This document shows, in pieces, positions 1 through 10,149 of a DNA stretch of 64,000 nucleotides. The position numbers and the translations under genes were made by a program. This DNA is from Saccharomycopsis crataegensis. Its lineage: Eukaryota > Ascomycota > Saccharomycetes > Ascoideales > Saccharomycopsidaceae. The stretch spans positions 186,001 to 250,000 of the forward strand of contig NW_027043820.1 of the NCBI RefSeq assembly GCF_037102585.1, written 5' to 3'. The notes beneath the pieces were generated by a model. That model worked only from the letters and a program-made list of their open reading frames with translations, was not told where the DNA came from and made no database searches. Every line of letters starts with the position of its first letter. Positions within the stretch are counted from its first letter, which is position 1.

Positions 1-1752
1 GGCTATAATGGTGGTGACGACGATGATGATGATGGTGACGACGACGATGATGATGACGATGATGACGATGATGATGACGATGATGACGATGATGATGACG
101 ATGATGACATGGAAAATCTTTTTGGGAAAAGGGAAGAGGAGCCTGATTACAATGATGAAGGTTCAAATATCTATGATTTCCCCCAAACAGGATCGATCTA
201 CGAGGAAGAAGCGGTGATTTATTTTGGCGGTTCACAAGGGGAATTCAAAACCAGAAAAGCTTATAATATTCCTTGCGATATCAGTTGTGGGGCAAGTTGG
301 GCACCAAATGGGCAACTCATTGTGTTTGCATCGCCAAAAACCAAAAAGCGTGCCAACAAAGTTCACTACGGTTCGGATCCGCTTCTAAGCAAGCAAACTC
401 AAAATTATAGACTTATTTATTCCAAGAAATCAGGAGTGAACGCATTCACCCCTAATTTCTTCAGTGCCAATCAACCAGAAGAAGAAGAGAATGAAGAAGA
501 AGAAGAAGAGCACGACGATTTTGATGAAAATGGGGAAATGGATGACGATTATGAAAAACGGGAATTCTATAACGATTATGACTCGATATCTGAGGGATCT
601 CAAGAACGTTTCACAGACCATTATGGTGGGTACGGGAGTTCAAAAATGACCCGTTCAAGGGAAGACAATGGTTCACAATCTCAACGGATTTTCAATGTTG
701 TTGCGTGCCTTGACTTTTCATTAATTTTACCTTCCAAATTTGACTTGGCTCAGAATTACCAAATCAGTGGCGGTCGACACGCCAAGGCTTATGACATTGC
801 TGCTCATAACGCGGAAGTATCCAGTGATTTGTTACTTCAAAGCTTGCTATTGACAGAAGAGCTCTTGGAGATCACCAATGTATGGAATCTTGTTAAAGTT
901 ATCGTATTGAATAGCGAGCTTGCAGAAGACGTGGTGGATGTGAGATTAAACCAAGTGCTAGGGAACAATTTCAAGCAACCTTATGTTTATGATGCTGATT
1001 CGGGGTTAGGCCCCCGATCATTTGAAACCCATGGTTTTGTGAAGGAAATAATTGAATATTTTGAAACCAGGCACGATATTCAAATGCTAGCGATGTTGTC
1101 GTGTTTATTATTTGAAAACGGGAAATTTACCACCGCCGCCGAAGCCGCCACCGCCACTTCTAAGAAGAATGTGAGTAGCCCTTACGAAAATTCGTACCAA
1201 AAATCCCACGAGACCACCACCATTGTTGATGGCGCGATCTTTGAAAGTGATTATGTATTATTCAATGGTCCCGACATGCAAATTGACTTTGTTGGTGATC
1301 CTTTCTCAAATAACGAAGACACTTATGGTCCTGGTGGGTTGTTCGATCAAGCATTATTGAATCGTCTTAGAAAATACCGGGATATTTACAGCGATATGTT
1401 ATTGGCATGGGGGTTACCGTTGAAGCGGGTGGAGATGTTGAAATATAATTATAAAAATGTCCCTGATCAGCCAGTATCGGAGATTGCCAGGGAATTATTC
1501 AAAGGACCAGCCACTTATAGATTATTGGAGGTGGGATTCGTGGAAGAAACTTCTAAGCCGTTGGTTTGTGATTTCTGTGACGTTCCAATCAAACACCGGG
1601 CAATCCAAATCTGTCATAATTGTCATCATGTATTGCACACTGCGTGTTCCAAAATATGGTTTACAGATATTCAAGGCACCAAGGATGGGTATGAAGGACA
1701 AGAAGAAGTATGTCCTACTGGTTGTGGTTGTAAATGTTTGAGACATCTTTGA
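1..1752 (+). CDS. MTC5: SEA/GATOR2 complex subunit Mtc5 (Sea3, WDR59-like), 3' part
   Basis: The reading frame is open from the first base, so the gene begins outside the window; 583 residues are visible. It opens with an acidic run of about 27 Asp, which may be a length-variable linker. The end carries a cysteine/histidine-rich zinc-binding module (CDFC, CHNCHHVLHTAC) finishing in CPTGCGCKCLRHL, the hallmark C-terminus of WDR59/Mtc5 RING-like domains. A further match is the CGASWAPNGQLIVF segment, which in this family lies between the RWD and C-terminal regions. The N-terminal WD40 propeller expected of the family must lie upstream. Mtc5 belongs to the vacuole-associated SEA complex that controls TORC1 in response to amino acids. 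The acidic stretch EEEENEEEEEEHDDFDENGEMDDD is also visible. The first internal ATG (109) is not the true start, because conserved coding-like sequence precedes it. Confidence 0.85.
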   Translation, partial: GYNGGDDDDDDGDDDDDDDDDDDDDDDDDDDDDDDDMENLFGKREEEPDYNDEGSNIYDFPQTGSIYEEEAVIYFGGSQGEFKTRKAYNIPCDISCGASWAPNGQLIVFASPKTKKRANKVHYGSDPLLSKQTQNYRLIYSKKSGVNAFTPNFFSANQPEEEENEEEEEEHDDFDENGEMDDDYEKREFYNDYDSISEGSQERFTDHYGGYGSSKMTRSREDNGSQSQRIFNVVACLDFSLILPSKFDLAQNYQISGGRHAKAYDIAAHNAEVSSDLLLQSLLLTEELLEITNVWNLVKVIVLNSELAEDVVDVRLNQVLGNNFKQPYVYDADSGLGPRSFETHGFVKEIIEYFETRHDIQMLAMLSCLLFENGKFTTAAEAATATSKKNVSSPYENSYQKSHETTTIVDGAIFESDYVLFNGPDMQIDFVGDPFSNNEDTYGPGGLFDQALLNRLRKYRDIYSDMLLAWGLPLKRVEMLKYNYKNVPDQPVSEIARELFKGPATYRLLEVGFVEETSKPLVCDFCDVPIKHRAIQICHNCHHVLHTACSKIWFTDIQGTKDGYEGQEEVCPTGCGCKCLRHL

Positions 1753-2138
1753 TTGGTTGTTGTTGTTGTTTGTTTGTTTTTTCTTTCCATCTTCTTTTCT
1801 TTTTTTCTTTTTTTAATGGGATAGAGTTTGTAAATAGAGGGGGGGGTTTCCTTCTATGTTTTATTTACCGCTAGTTTATTTTTTATCTTGCATTATCCAG
1901 TATTTGTGTGGATAAGATATCGTGTATTATATATTATATATTAATTTTCCAATTGTAGGAATGATAATAGTGAAATTAATGGTCCAATTGTAGTAATACT
2001 AATGACCCATGGATTAGTGATTGATTGGATTGAGATGGGAAAAAAAAAGATGTTGAAGGCGATCACTAATCAAATGTCAATGATTTAAATTTCATGTTCT
2101 TATATGACGTTCTTATTATTGTAACTACCCACTAATTC
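1753..2138. other. Intergenic, MTC5 3' end to F-box gene
   Basis: T-rich 3' flank after MTC5 (T runs around 1780-1815) followed by an AT-rich stretch with tandem TATAT units near 1924-1945. This is probably terminator plus the promoter of the next gene. I see no coding or RNA gene. Confidence 0.5.
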
Positions 2139-3575
2139 ATGATCAATCAATCAATCAAAAAAACAAAGGAAAAAATGCCATTGGTTCTTGATGATCTCCC
2201 CACAGAAATCCTTCTCAAGATTTTTCGCCATGTTTCCAATCTCCAATCCCTCGCACATTGTCGGATCGCCACAATAGACCGTATCACCATCCAATGCATC
2301 GACCATTATCTCTTCGAGAATGTCAATTTCTACTACTGTTTACCAATAACTCCAAACTCATCCATCGACAATGATCACCAACTTTATAATTTCGACGACG
2401 GCATCAACGTGGTGGTGGAGAAGGACCAACCGTCGGTGAATTTACAGTACTCCGAGATCGATAAGTTCCAGGAAATCTCGAAATTCTTTCACACTGTAAC
2501 AATTCGAAGCTCGTGGTTCTACAATGATATGAGCCGTGAATATATTTTCAATCTTGAGGAGTGCCAACTGAATTGGACGAGGTTTGTAAAGTTTGTGAAT
2601 TGTTTATCGTCGATGACAACGTTGATCACCGATATAGAGAGCTTATCGTGCGATAGTAGTTCGTTACACAGTTTGAGTTTATACCGATATAAAGGAAACA
2701 TCGTTGAGAATTTCCCCAGGCTCGGGGAGCTCCAGCATTTATCGGTGGATTTACGGTATGATATGGTGGAGATCCTTCGAGCAACCACTCTGAAGGGCCA
2801 AATATCATTCCCGAAATTACAAAGTCTTACAATCCTTCGAGGCCTAGAGGAATTCGATGGTAGGTTTTGGGGCCCCATCGCCCCGAATTTGCTGGAGGTC
2901 AAGGTAAATCTTGGACAATCCTCCACGCTTCGCAACTTGAACGGCCATGAGCTTGGGAGTTTGAAACGGTTGGAATTGGAAACTTATCAGGAATTCGACA
3001 ACGTCTTGGGGAAATTCACCAAGCTTGAAGAATTGAAAGTCACCCAACAAGGAGAAGGAGGGGGCATTTGGGATCTTGAAAAAGCCCGGAAAAGTTTAAA
3101 CAAGGCGGAGTTCTCGTTCTCGAATATCACGGTGATGGAAAACTTGCACGGACTTACAACGTTACAACAGCTTATTTTAAACACCAACAAGATTGGGAAA
3201 ATTCAAGGGTTAGAAGATTTGGTGAACTTGAAGGTTTTGAATTTGTCCAATAATTGTATCAAGAAGATCGAGAATCTTTCATCGCTTAAAAACTTACGGG
3301 TGTTGAATTTGCGAGGTAACATGATCACCAAGATGGAAAACTTGGACCAGTTGAGGAGTCTCGTGGAGTTGGATCTCAATCGTAACCAGATAAAGAAAAT
3401 AGAGAATATTGGCCGATTATCAAAGTTGGAGGTCCTTAGAATATTCAACACCACCAAAACCAAGCTGGAGATCCGTGATCTAAGGATGTCCAATCATGAT
3501 AAATTATGGATAATCATCAGTTTTTGTATTGTTTTGTTGTGTGTGGTTCTTCAAATAATAAAACAGACACCATAA
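2139..3575 (+). CDS. F-box protein with SDS22-like leucine-rich repeats and a C-terminal membrane anchor
   Basis: 478 residues. An F-box-like motif sits at residues 16-40 (LDDLPTEILLKIFRHVSNLQSL), expected to bind Skp1 in an SCF ubiquitin ligase. From about residue 330 there are at least five regular 22-residue leucine-rich repeats of the SDS22 type (LKVLNLSNNCIKKIENLSSL, LRVLNLRGNMITKMENLDQL, LVELDLNRNQIKKIENIGRL); weaker LRR-like turns precede them. The last 25 residues form a single hydrophobic helix (LWIIISFCIVLLCVVLQII) with a short polar tail, as in tail-anchored proteins. A second ATG at 2175 directly before the F-box (MPLVLDDLP) is an equally good start. The substrate is unknown. The membrane anchor suggests an SCF receptor at the ER or another endomembrane, which is inference. 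Confidence 0.8.
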   Translation: MINQSIKKTKEKMPLVLDDLPTEILLKIFRHVSNLQSLAHCRIATIDRITIQCIDHYLFENVNFYYCLPITPNSSIDNDHQLYNFDDGINVVVEKDQPSVNLQYSEIDKFQEISKFFHTVTIRSSWFYNDMSREYIFNLEECQLNWTRFVKFVNCLSSMTTLITDIESLSCDSSSLHSLSLYRYKGNIVENFPRLGELQHLSVDLRYDMVEILRATTLKGQISFPKLQSLTILRGLEEFDGRFWGPIAPNLLEVKVNLGQSSTLRNLNGHELGSLKRLELETYQEFDNVLGKFTKLEELKVTQQGEGGGIWDLEKARKSLNKAEFSFSNITVMENLHGLTTLQQLILNTNKIGKIQGLEDLVNLKVLNLSNNCIKKIENLSSLKNLRVLNLRGNMITKMENLDQLRSLVELDLNRNQIKKIENIGRLSKLEVLRIFNTTKTKLEIRDLRMSNHDKLWIIISFCIVLLCVVLQIIKQTP

Positions 3576-6092
3576 ATGAGTTCACACTGTTATGAGGATA
3601 CAATATATTATTTAAATCAACCATCAATCAATAAAGGGTAAAAAAAATAAGGCCCTTGAGAAGTAAAAATTATTGACCTTCTGTAAGCTTGGATAAAATA
3701 TTTAAAGCACATTCCAACAACCTCTGACACAGGTTATTTATTCTTTGAGAATTAGAAAAGCTCTTAACCGAAATCATGCCAACGCCAATGTATATATATA
3801 TATATATATAAACCTTAATTGTTAAGAAAAGATCCCACCGAATTTTATTTATATGTCCAAAAAAAAAAAAAAAAGGAGAAACAAAATTATCCAACCCCTG
3901 GACAGACTTCTTTCCATCTGATATAGTGAAGTACTTCGATGGAACACAAAGAATTGACCAATCTTTTCTTATTTTGCATTGGTTAATCACCACCAAAGAT
4001 TTCTCCCTGATGTTTTGCCGATTATATTAGATATACATACATGAACATACAGAGCTCAAAAATGAAATGGAAAAATGCTGCAACGATGAATTTAGAATCA
4101 TCAGGCAAAAAAGAAAAAAATAAGACACAAGAATGGATGTTCCTCAGGACTGCGAACTAAAAGGTACAAGCGGGAGAATAAGTTACCAGAATACTTCATA
4201 AGTCAGCAATTACACCAGTTTTGTTAGGGAGTTGGCAAAGAAAATGCGTGGTGTCTCCCCCTCCCTCCCAGCGTGTCCTACAGGTGTACAGCGGTGAATG
4301 ATGAGAAACTGACTGACTATCTAACAACCACCCAACTTGATTTATACTGTTTTGGTGGACGACAGCGGAGCTTGCTGAGACACTGCCAACCCACCCTGTT
4401 TCAGTCTTATTGAAGTAGTGATAAATTGGATTCTCTGTAGGTCTAGAGTCGCGCGATCGTGGTTTTTAGGGTGTGTTTGAGTATATCTGTAGTAGTAGTA
4501 ATAGTGGTAGTAGTCAGGGTGTACTGTCGACATACATTTTACGTGTTGCTCTCTGCTCAGCCAGTCATCAAGTAACCCTCAAACGGTTTCCATATGTGGA
4601 GAACGGATTTTGCTTCTCATGGAAATGGTGCGAGAAGATAGACAAAGTACCAGGTGCCAAAGACCCGTAAAGGTAAACCATTGGTAGTTTTGGGTGCATC
4701 TGATGATCACATTGTGGTATTTCTCATGTAAAAACTACACTTTGGTGGAGTCTCAAGAAATTCCTCTGCGAATTTCCATTTTTTTCGATAGTTCACAGCC
4801 TGTATATTGTATTGGTTTCGCTTAGGTCTTTTAGAACGGAACGTGATAGTTAATGTATATTAAAGTAGAATGAAATAAAAGAGTAGGTGAAATAAACCCT
4901 ATTTATAGGCGGGAAAAGGAAATGGGACAACAAGATGAAAAGAGTGAAAAGGTAAATAAAGATATCGGAGATAAGAAATAATAGAGAGAAAAAGAATGGT
5001 GGAATAATAGAATGGAGTTAATAAGAAGAGAAAAAAGTAGATCAGTACGTAGATCATTACATATATGTATACTATGTATAATAAAGGGTAGTGAAGAAGG
5101 CAAAGGAATAACTTGATCAGACAAAGAGCAGCAGCATACAACACCAAATACCAGATACTCAAAGGTCGCGTCCTTGTAAACCGATCACCAAAAATTTCAT
5201 TTGCAAATCCAACCACGTCACCGATTTGGGCAAGCTTGGATCAAAGCAGTCAAGATCAACATTAGAAAATTCTTGCTTTCTATAGATGGAGCTGTTTTCC
5301 AATTCATGCTTGATCTGGTAAAACTCTTCAATAATGCATAGGCTGAAGGTAACTTGTAGACTACATTTGTTAATGATACTTGGATTCCAAGACAAACTCA
5401 CTTTTTTGTTCTCAAATAATCCCCAACACCAGCCAGACCAATAGTTTTGTAAAATAAGAGGAAAGACTAGGAAAAGTCGCCAGTACCATCTATTGGAAAG
5501 CCAAATTCCAGGGAAACCTTGCAAGATACGATACGGTACTTCCTAAGAAAGAAAGAAAGAAAGAACGAAAAAACAAAGGGAAAGTGGAGCATTAGACTTG
5601 TAACCAAATCTCATTGTTTTATCAGATCCAAAAAAAAGCCGTTGACAACGCAATTGGCCTTGGTATTCGACTCCCTCCAAAAAAAGGGAATAACTTAGCC
5701 AGATGGTAACAGTCACCAATACCACACAGGAACAACCAAAGTTAGCGTCAACAAAAAAAAAAAAAAAAATACCTCTTCCAAGTGGGAATATTTCAGAGAT
5801 CACGTAACACTATAATCCTTCCTCTACGGGCCACACCCTGACAAACCGCAACAGAAACTTCATTGCACGTGATATAACCAACCCCCCCCTCTGTCTGATC
5901 TCATCCAGCCTTGTGGCGCTACCTGGCGGTGGGTCAAACTGTTGATCACTAATAATACGATGGGTGGTTGGGGAATCCAATATATAAGGGGACCAATGGT
6001 TAGCGTTCTTCGGGGGGCATGGGATATGCATTTGGTGGTCTATCATATCATTATTACTTTCCTACCAAGTTCACTTCACTACCAACAAAACG
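3576..6092. other. Long intergenic region after the F-box gene
   Basis: 2.5 kb with no convincing protein gene. It holds a short (TA)n microsatellite near 3791-3811, several A runs, and the candidate C/D snoRNA listed separately. The longest open frames (108 and 121 codons on the minus strand) are low-complexity or show no domain. The right end is the promoter of the secreted-protein gene: a CACGTG at about 5865 and a TATA box at 5981-5989 (TATATAAGG), about 105 bases before its ATG. Confidence 0.5.
4291..4386 (+). ncRNA. Candidate C/D-box snoRNA
   Basis: A C box ATGATGA (4298-4304) and a D box CTGA (4375-4378) are 70 bases apart. Just outside them, GCGGTG (4291-4296) can pair with CACTGC (4381-4386) to form a 6-bp terminal stem with one G-U pair. 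This is the geometry of a box C/D methylation-guide snoRNA of about 96 nt. The guide stretch before the D box (ACAGCGGAGCTTG) was not matched to a known rRNA site, and no clear C'/D' pair is visible. It could be chance in a gene-free region. Confidence 0.3.
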
Positions 6093-6764
6093 ATGAAATT
6101 CTTTGCCCAGACCACCACCATCACCCTTCTTGTCACCTCTTTTTTCCTCGAGTCTAACTCTTTGCCTATTGCCCTGAAAGAACTATCTAAAAGAGACCCA
6201 ACACTTTCTGAAAGTGACCTTGAAAAAGAAGGCCTAAATAAAATCTCCGGTACAAAAACAAAGAGTGAAGAAGAAAAAGAATCTGCGACCCTCCAGAGTA
6301 ACACCGCCCAAGTTAGTGTATCGGTAGTTTCTGCTGAAGATAATCCTGCTAGTGGTATTAAACCAGCGAGTGCTGTGGTGGAGAACAGCTCAGATGATGA
6401 TTCCCTGAGTGGTGCTATCAAAGCCAACTATAAATCGAAGTTCACTGAGCATCTTGACGATGATGAAGAAACCACCACCACCACTTCTGGTACTTCGTCT
6501 TCCGGTGCCAGCAAAGAGTCAGCCGCTGCCTCCAGTGGGGTGATCACCAAAGCCCAATCGATTTTGAAGTCTGGGAAAACCAAATTGGCTGCTGGGGTTG
6601 CCATTGGTGGCGGGATTATCGCTGGGTCAGCGGTTCTCGGGTCTGAATTGGTAGATGGTTCTGATTCTTCTTCTTCCAACGCTACGATGTCTGAGTTAAA
6701 AGAATCTGCTTCAAACTCCACCAGTGCGGCTACTGGTACCGCAACCGTCGACATTAGTTCCTAG
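6093..6764 (+). CDS. Small secreted or cell-surface protein, Ser/Thr-rich
   Basis: 223 residues, not assigned to a family. The N-terminus is a good signal peptide (MKFFAQTTTITLLVTSFFLESNSL). It is followed shortly by LSKR (residues 31-34), a candidate Kex2 processing site. The middle is acidic and Ser/Thr/Ala-rich with a TTTTTSGTSSSGAS stretch typical of O-mannosylated wall or secreted proteins. Near residues 165-190 there is a glycine-rich hydrophobic segment (LAAGVAIGGGIIAGSAVLGS) with GxxxG-like spacing that could insert in a membrane. The C-terminus is Ser/Thr-rich again, with no clear GPI-attachment signal. A TATA box lies about 105 bases upstream. It could be a cell-wall structural protein or a pro-peptide carrying a processed peptide. 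Confidence 0.7.
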   Translation: MKFFAQTTTITLLVTSFFLESNSLPIALKELSKRDPTLSESDLEKEGLNKISGTKTKSEEEKESATLQSNTAQVSVSVVSAEDNPASGIKPASAVVENSSDDDSLSGAIKANYKSKFTEHLDDDEETTTTTSGTSSSGASKESAAASSGVITKAQSILKSGKTKLAAGVAIGGGIIAGSAVLGSELVDGSDSSSSNATMSELKESASNSTSAATGTATVDISS

Positions 6765-6949
6765 ATTAATTATTCTTGTTTCACTTCCTTTTTTACTTTT
6801 CCTTTTCCTTTTCCTTATTTTAAATAGATCTATTAATATAGACAGATGCACAATTATCCTCTACTGCCTAATCATTAATAGTGTAATTGCTGCGTATATT
6901 TGTGGCTATATACGTTTTTCCTTTTTTTTTTTTTTTTATTTATTAATTA

Positions 6950-7418
6950 TTAGGATAATTTCTTCAAGCCTTCTTCCACAACTCTGACCTTATCTTCGGC
7001 AGTTTGGGGTTTATCGGTTCTGGTGCCGACTCTAATATCGCTTTGGATTCTCAACACCCCATCTTCTTTGTGTAACACTTCGTGAAGTGATCCAATGAGG
7101 TCCATGACTTCGGTCCATGGACCCTCGATGGTGGTTCCGGCAGAATGAAGGGTGGACTTCAATGGGGATTTACGAATCACCAGCTCAACTTTGGTGACGT
7201 ACTTGGACACTGAAGGAGAAGCGGTCCCAATCTATAATAAGATAATCGGGGTTAGTTGGTTGGCCATTGACTTGGCTTGATCAAAAACAAAAACAAAAAC
7301 AAAAATAAAAACAAAGAAAGAGAAAGAAAGAAAAAAAAAGGCGAGAGGAACAATGTGTGGATAGATTGATACTCACTGGGATCAAGCAAACGTCGGCAAT
7401 ACACTTGATGGCAACCAT
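6950..7418 (-). CDS. ECM15: Ecm15, UPF0045/MTH1187-type thiamine-binding-like protein, two exons
   Basis: Exon 1 is 7377-7418 (14 codons, [14 protein letters not shown]) and exon 2 is 6950-7231. The 145-base intron (7232-7376) has a GTGAGT donor, a TAG acceptor and an AACTAAC branch-like motif (complement of GTTAGTT near 7251) near the acceptor. The spliced protein has 107 residues and matches yeast Ecm15 along its length: [19 protein letters not shown], then [18 protein letters not shown], then [18 protein letters not shown]. This small ferredoxin-fold family forms tetramers, and relatives bind thiamine or similar ligands; the yeast role is unclear. Without the first exon the gene would seem to start at a non-ATG codon, which supports the splice model. 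A CACGTG lies upstream at 7574-7579. Confidence 0.9.
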
Positions 7419-7456
7419 TGGCGATAGTGATTTATTCTAGAGAAATGTTCTACAAT

Positions 7457-7487
<31 letters not shown>

Positions 7488-8513
7488 AAGAGAAATTGGC
7501 TGACGGTTTTTCGTTGGGAAAAAACATACCGGGTGCATTCACCCCATTAACCCCCACTATTTGACCGTGTCATCACGTGTAACACCCTGTGGTGACCACC
7601 GGTGGTCAGTTTCTTCTTGTGGTCGTTATGATCATTATCATTATCCTCGTTAGAATGGGGGGTTTGTTCAGGGGGGAGCACTGCTAGTATTAGCAGATGT
7701 CTCATCAACCATTACGAAAGAGCACACGCTTTCTAGCGTATCTCCTGGCCAGTGGGTCGGTCGGTCCTGTGTGTTTTGGCATCCAACGGTGCAAAAGGGT
7801 GCCAATATATATCATCGGAAACCACACAACGCACACTGTTTATTATGATTATCATCCACTTGCGTTTTCTACTGTTGGTGAGTAGCCTGCTAGGGTCACT
7901 GCTACTGGTGGTGGTGGTAGTGCTGGTTTTCCCAACCCCATTTTGAGAAGTCAGTAGCCATTTATGTGGGGGGTTGTTTACGATCGCTGGGATACGCCAA
8001 TTGGGGTGACAACAGATCCCAATTGTACTTATTTTAGTTCTCATCATTATCAGACTTTTGCTAGTATTATTATACTGTTGTTATATGTGTGTGTTGATAT
8101 TTTGTTATACGAAGAATTCCATTATAGAGGGTCAATGTAAGATAATAATATGCGATAAGCGAACGAACACCATCAATGAGAGTAGATACTACCACCATTT
8201 ATTCCCCATCATGGTATTCCCAGAAGACTGCTATCGACAGTTCCACAGAAGATTAACCGATATTCCAAGAACACCAACTGCAAAACAACAACAATCCTTG
8301 TCGATATATTCTTTGGTATCAACAAAAAAAAAAAATTAGCCGAAGTTTTTTTTTTTTTTTTTTTTTTTGTTCCAAGAGTTGTGACACCACAATCGAATCA
8401 CTTATCATCGTCGTCTCCCACCGCTTCATCCAACGTTTATCTTCCCATCCTTCCATCCAGCACCACTCTTTCCAATAGTACTGGTAATACCATTTGTTAT
8501 TGACAACCACAGT
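7419..8513. other. Divergent promoter region between ECM15 and the DUF4050 gene
   Basis: Contains a (GA)n microsatellite near 7458-7492 just upstream of ECM15, a CACGTG at 7574-7579 (Cbf1/Pho4-type E-box), and a T run at about 8346-8368 ahead of the plus-strand gene. Short open frames here have no recognisable domain. I see no RNA gene. Confidence 0.45.
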
Positions 8514-9551
8514 ATGAAACGTTCTAGAAGATCTTCCCTGGTCAACAGCGACCCAAATAATAATAACAACAACAACAACCTGTCATCCACTCTTTCGATG
8601 AACCCGTATCGTTTGATGAAAACGATGGCTAAATCATTGTTTTCTTGGAACAACAAAATGCAAGCAGTGGTGGACCATGCTCTTTCATCGGATGAAGTGA
8701 TCGAAGGGTTGTTTGGCAGTATTGAAGATAGCGATTTGTACGATGATTTCGATCAACAGTTCCAACATGACGACATTGATAACAACAATAACAACTCTTC
8801 TAGCCTGACAATCTCATCAATAGACAGTGACAACAGTGACGCCGAAAGCAGTTATGACAAATCAGCATGCCAACTTCCTCGACACTCATCGTTGCAATTC
8901 AAACAGTGGAACGCCACCACCGCGATGGCCCACGAAATGGCAAAAAAACCTGACAACAACACCCCGTTTGCCGATGGCGAGAAGTTATGGGAACAAAGAA
9001 GACGGCTATGGTTACAAGGAGCCGTTCATGTTAATCCTAAATCTACCCAGAATCATCACCGATCCATCACCAATCCAATCGATATCACCAACAATCCTCC
9101 CAAACTTCTGGTCACCGATTTATCGATCTCATCATCAAGTAATAACCTGCTCCCCACCACCCCTGTGAACTCCAGTTTGACTGCCAAAGTGATCCCTCCA
9201 AGTTTTGAAGGGAAAACTAACGGGAGAACATTATCGACAGAAACTGCCACCACCACCGTCCCTAAACCAAAAAAAATCGAGCGACTCCTTTCCAAAAGAG
9301 AAATCAAAAGAATTATCAAACAACGGTGTAAACTCACCAGCTTGGCCAACAATGGGGTGACCAATGACAATTATCCCGTGGTATATACAAACTTGGTACT
9401 ACAAAAGAGAAAGCTCCGAAAAAATAAGGCCATGAATTTGGGAGATTTATTGGAGGTGTTATATGATGACTGGCAAGAAACCGAGGCTTCAGGTTATAGA
9501 GCTGATTATGGCTCTACTAGGTTTTCCAAAGCAGTTTATGGGAGATTTTGA
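8514..9551 (+). CDS. DUF4050-type protein
   Basis: 345 residues. The N-terminal half is Asn/Ser/Asp-rich and probably disordered. The conserved core is in two parts: a WEQRRRLWLQG motif (about residues 158-168), and near the C-terminus VVYTNLVLQKRKLRKNKAMNLGDLLEVLYDDWQ (split motif: YTNLV, then MNLGDLLEVLYDDW). This W-E-x-R-R-x-x-W plus N-L-x-D-hhh-L-x-x-W pattern is that of the fungal DUF4050 family. The link of this family to membrane or trafficking functions is weak. A polybasic segment (KREIKRIIKQRCK) lies between the two motifs. The start ATG at 8514 is the first in frame. No catalytic residues can be proposed. Confidence 0.7.
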   Translation: MKRSRRSSLVNSDPNNNNNNNNLSSTLSMNPYRLMKTMAKSLFSWNNKMQAVVDHALSSDEVIEGLFGSIEDSDLYDDFDQQFQHDDIDNNNNNSSSLTISSIDSDNSDAESSYDKSACQLPRHSSLQFKQWNATTAMAHEMAKKPDNNTPFADGEKLWEQRRRLWLQGAVHVNPKSTQNHHRSITNPIDITNNPPKLLVTDLSISSSSNNLLPTTPVNSSLTAKVIPPSFEGKTNGRTLSTETATTTVPKPKKIERLLSKREIKRIIKQRCKLTSLANNGVTNDNYPVVYTNLVLQKRKLRKNKAMNLGDLLEVLYDDWQETEASGYRADYGSTRFSKAVYGRF

Positions 9552-10149
9552 GTTATTTCTTTCTTTCTTTTTCTTTTTTTTTTTTTTTTTTTTTGGTACA
9601 GGTGGTGGGAATTTCTTTGGTGATTTGTATCAATGAGTTGATTATGATAGTTTAGAAGGTATGCCTGGTATGATCTAAAGGCTTTCTGTGTTGTATATAC
9701 ATTTTTGTATATAATGGAGGGGGGGGGGAGTGTTCATTATATTTTTATTATTTCTATCATTATTTTTATTATTATTATTTCTACTTTTATTTTTATCATT
9801 CTTATTATTATCATTTGTTTATTCAGCTTTTTCAGTTATCTTGTTCAGTTATCTCTTTCAGTTATCTTTTTAAATTGTCTTTATCTTTTCCGCTATTTTA
9901 ATTGTTAATTTCAGCTTAATAGTTAGCACTGTGGCTACTAAATCCTTTATTTATTCAGTTCCATCTATTATTCACATTATCTCTTAGGTTTTCAATAATA
10001 TTGTGATTATATTCATATGATCCAACGTCTATTCAACTTTACTATAATACCCAATGTTAATGTTACCCCCGTAAAACAAAAACAAAAACAAAAACAAAAA
10101 CTAAAAACAAACAACAACAACAACAAAATATTCATCAATGAAGTAATCC
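9552..10149. other. Intergenic between convergent genes
   Basis: T-rich terminator-like runs (about 9567-9594), TATT/ATTATT-rich low-complexity sequence from 9735 to 9850, and an (AAAAAC)n-like stretch near 10075-10105. Both flanking genes end here. I see no gene. Confidence 0.5.

Noticed and set aside
3670-3996. 108-codon minus-strand open frame
   Set aside because: Spans a (TA)n microsatellite and an A run, has a low-complexity translation, no domain and no plausible promoter.
5159-5524. 121-codon minus-strand open frame in the 2.5 kb gap
   Set aside because: Trp/Leu-rich translation with no domain; could be chance in a long gap. Kept out for lack of any support.
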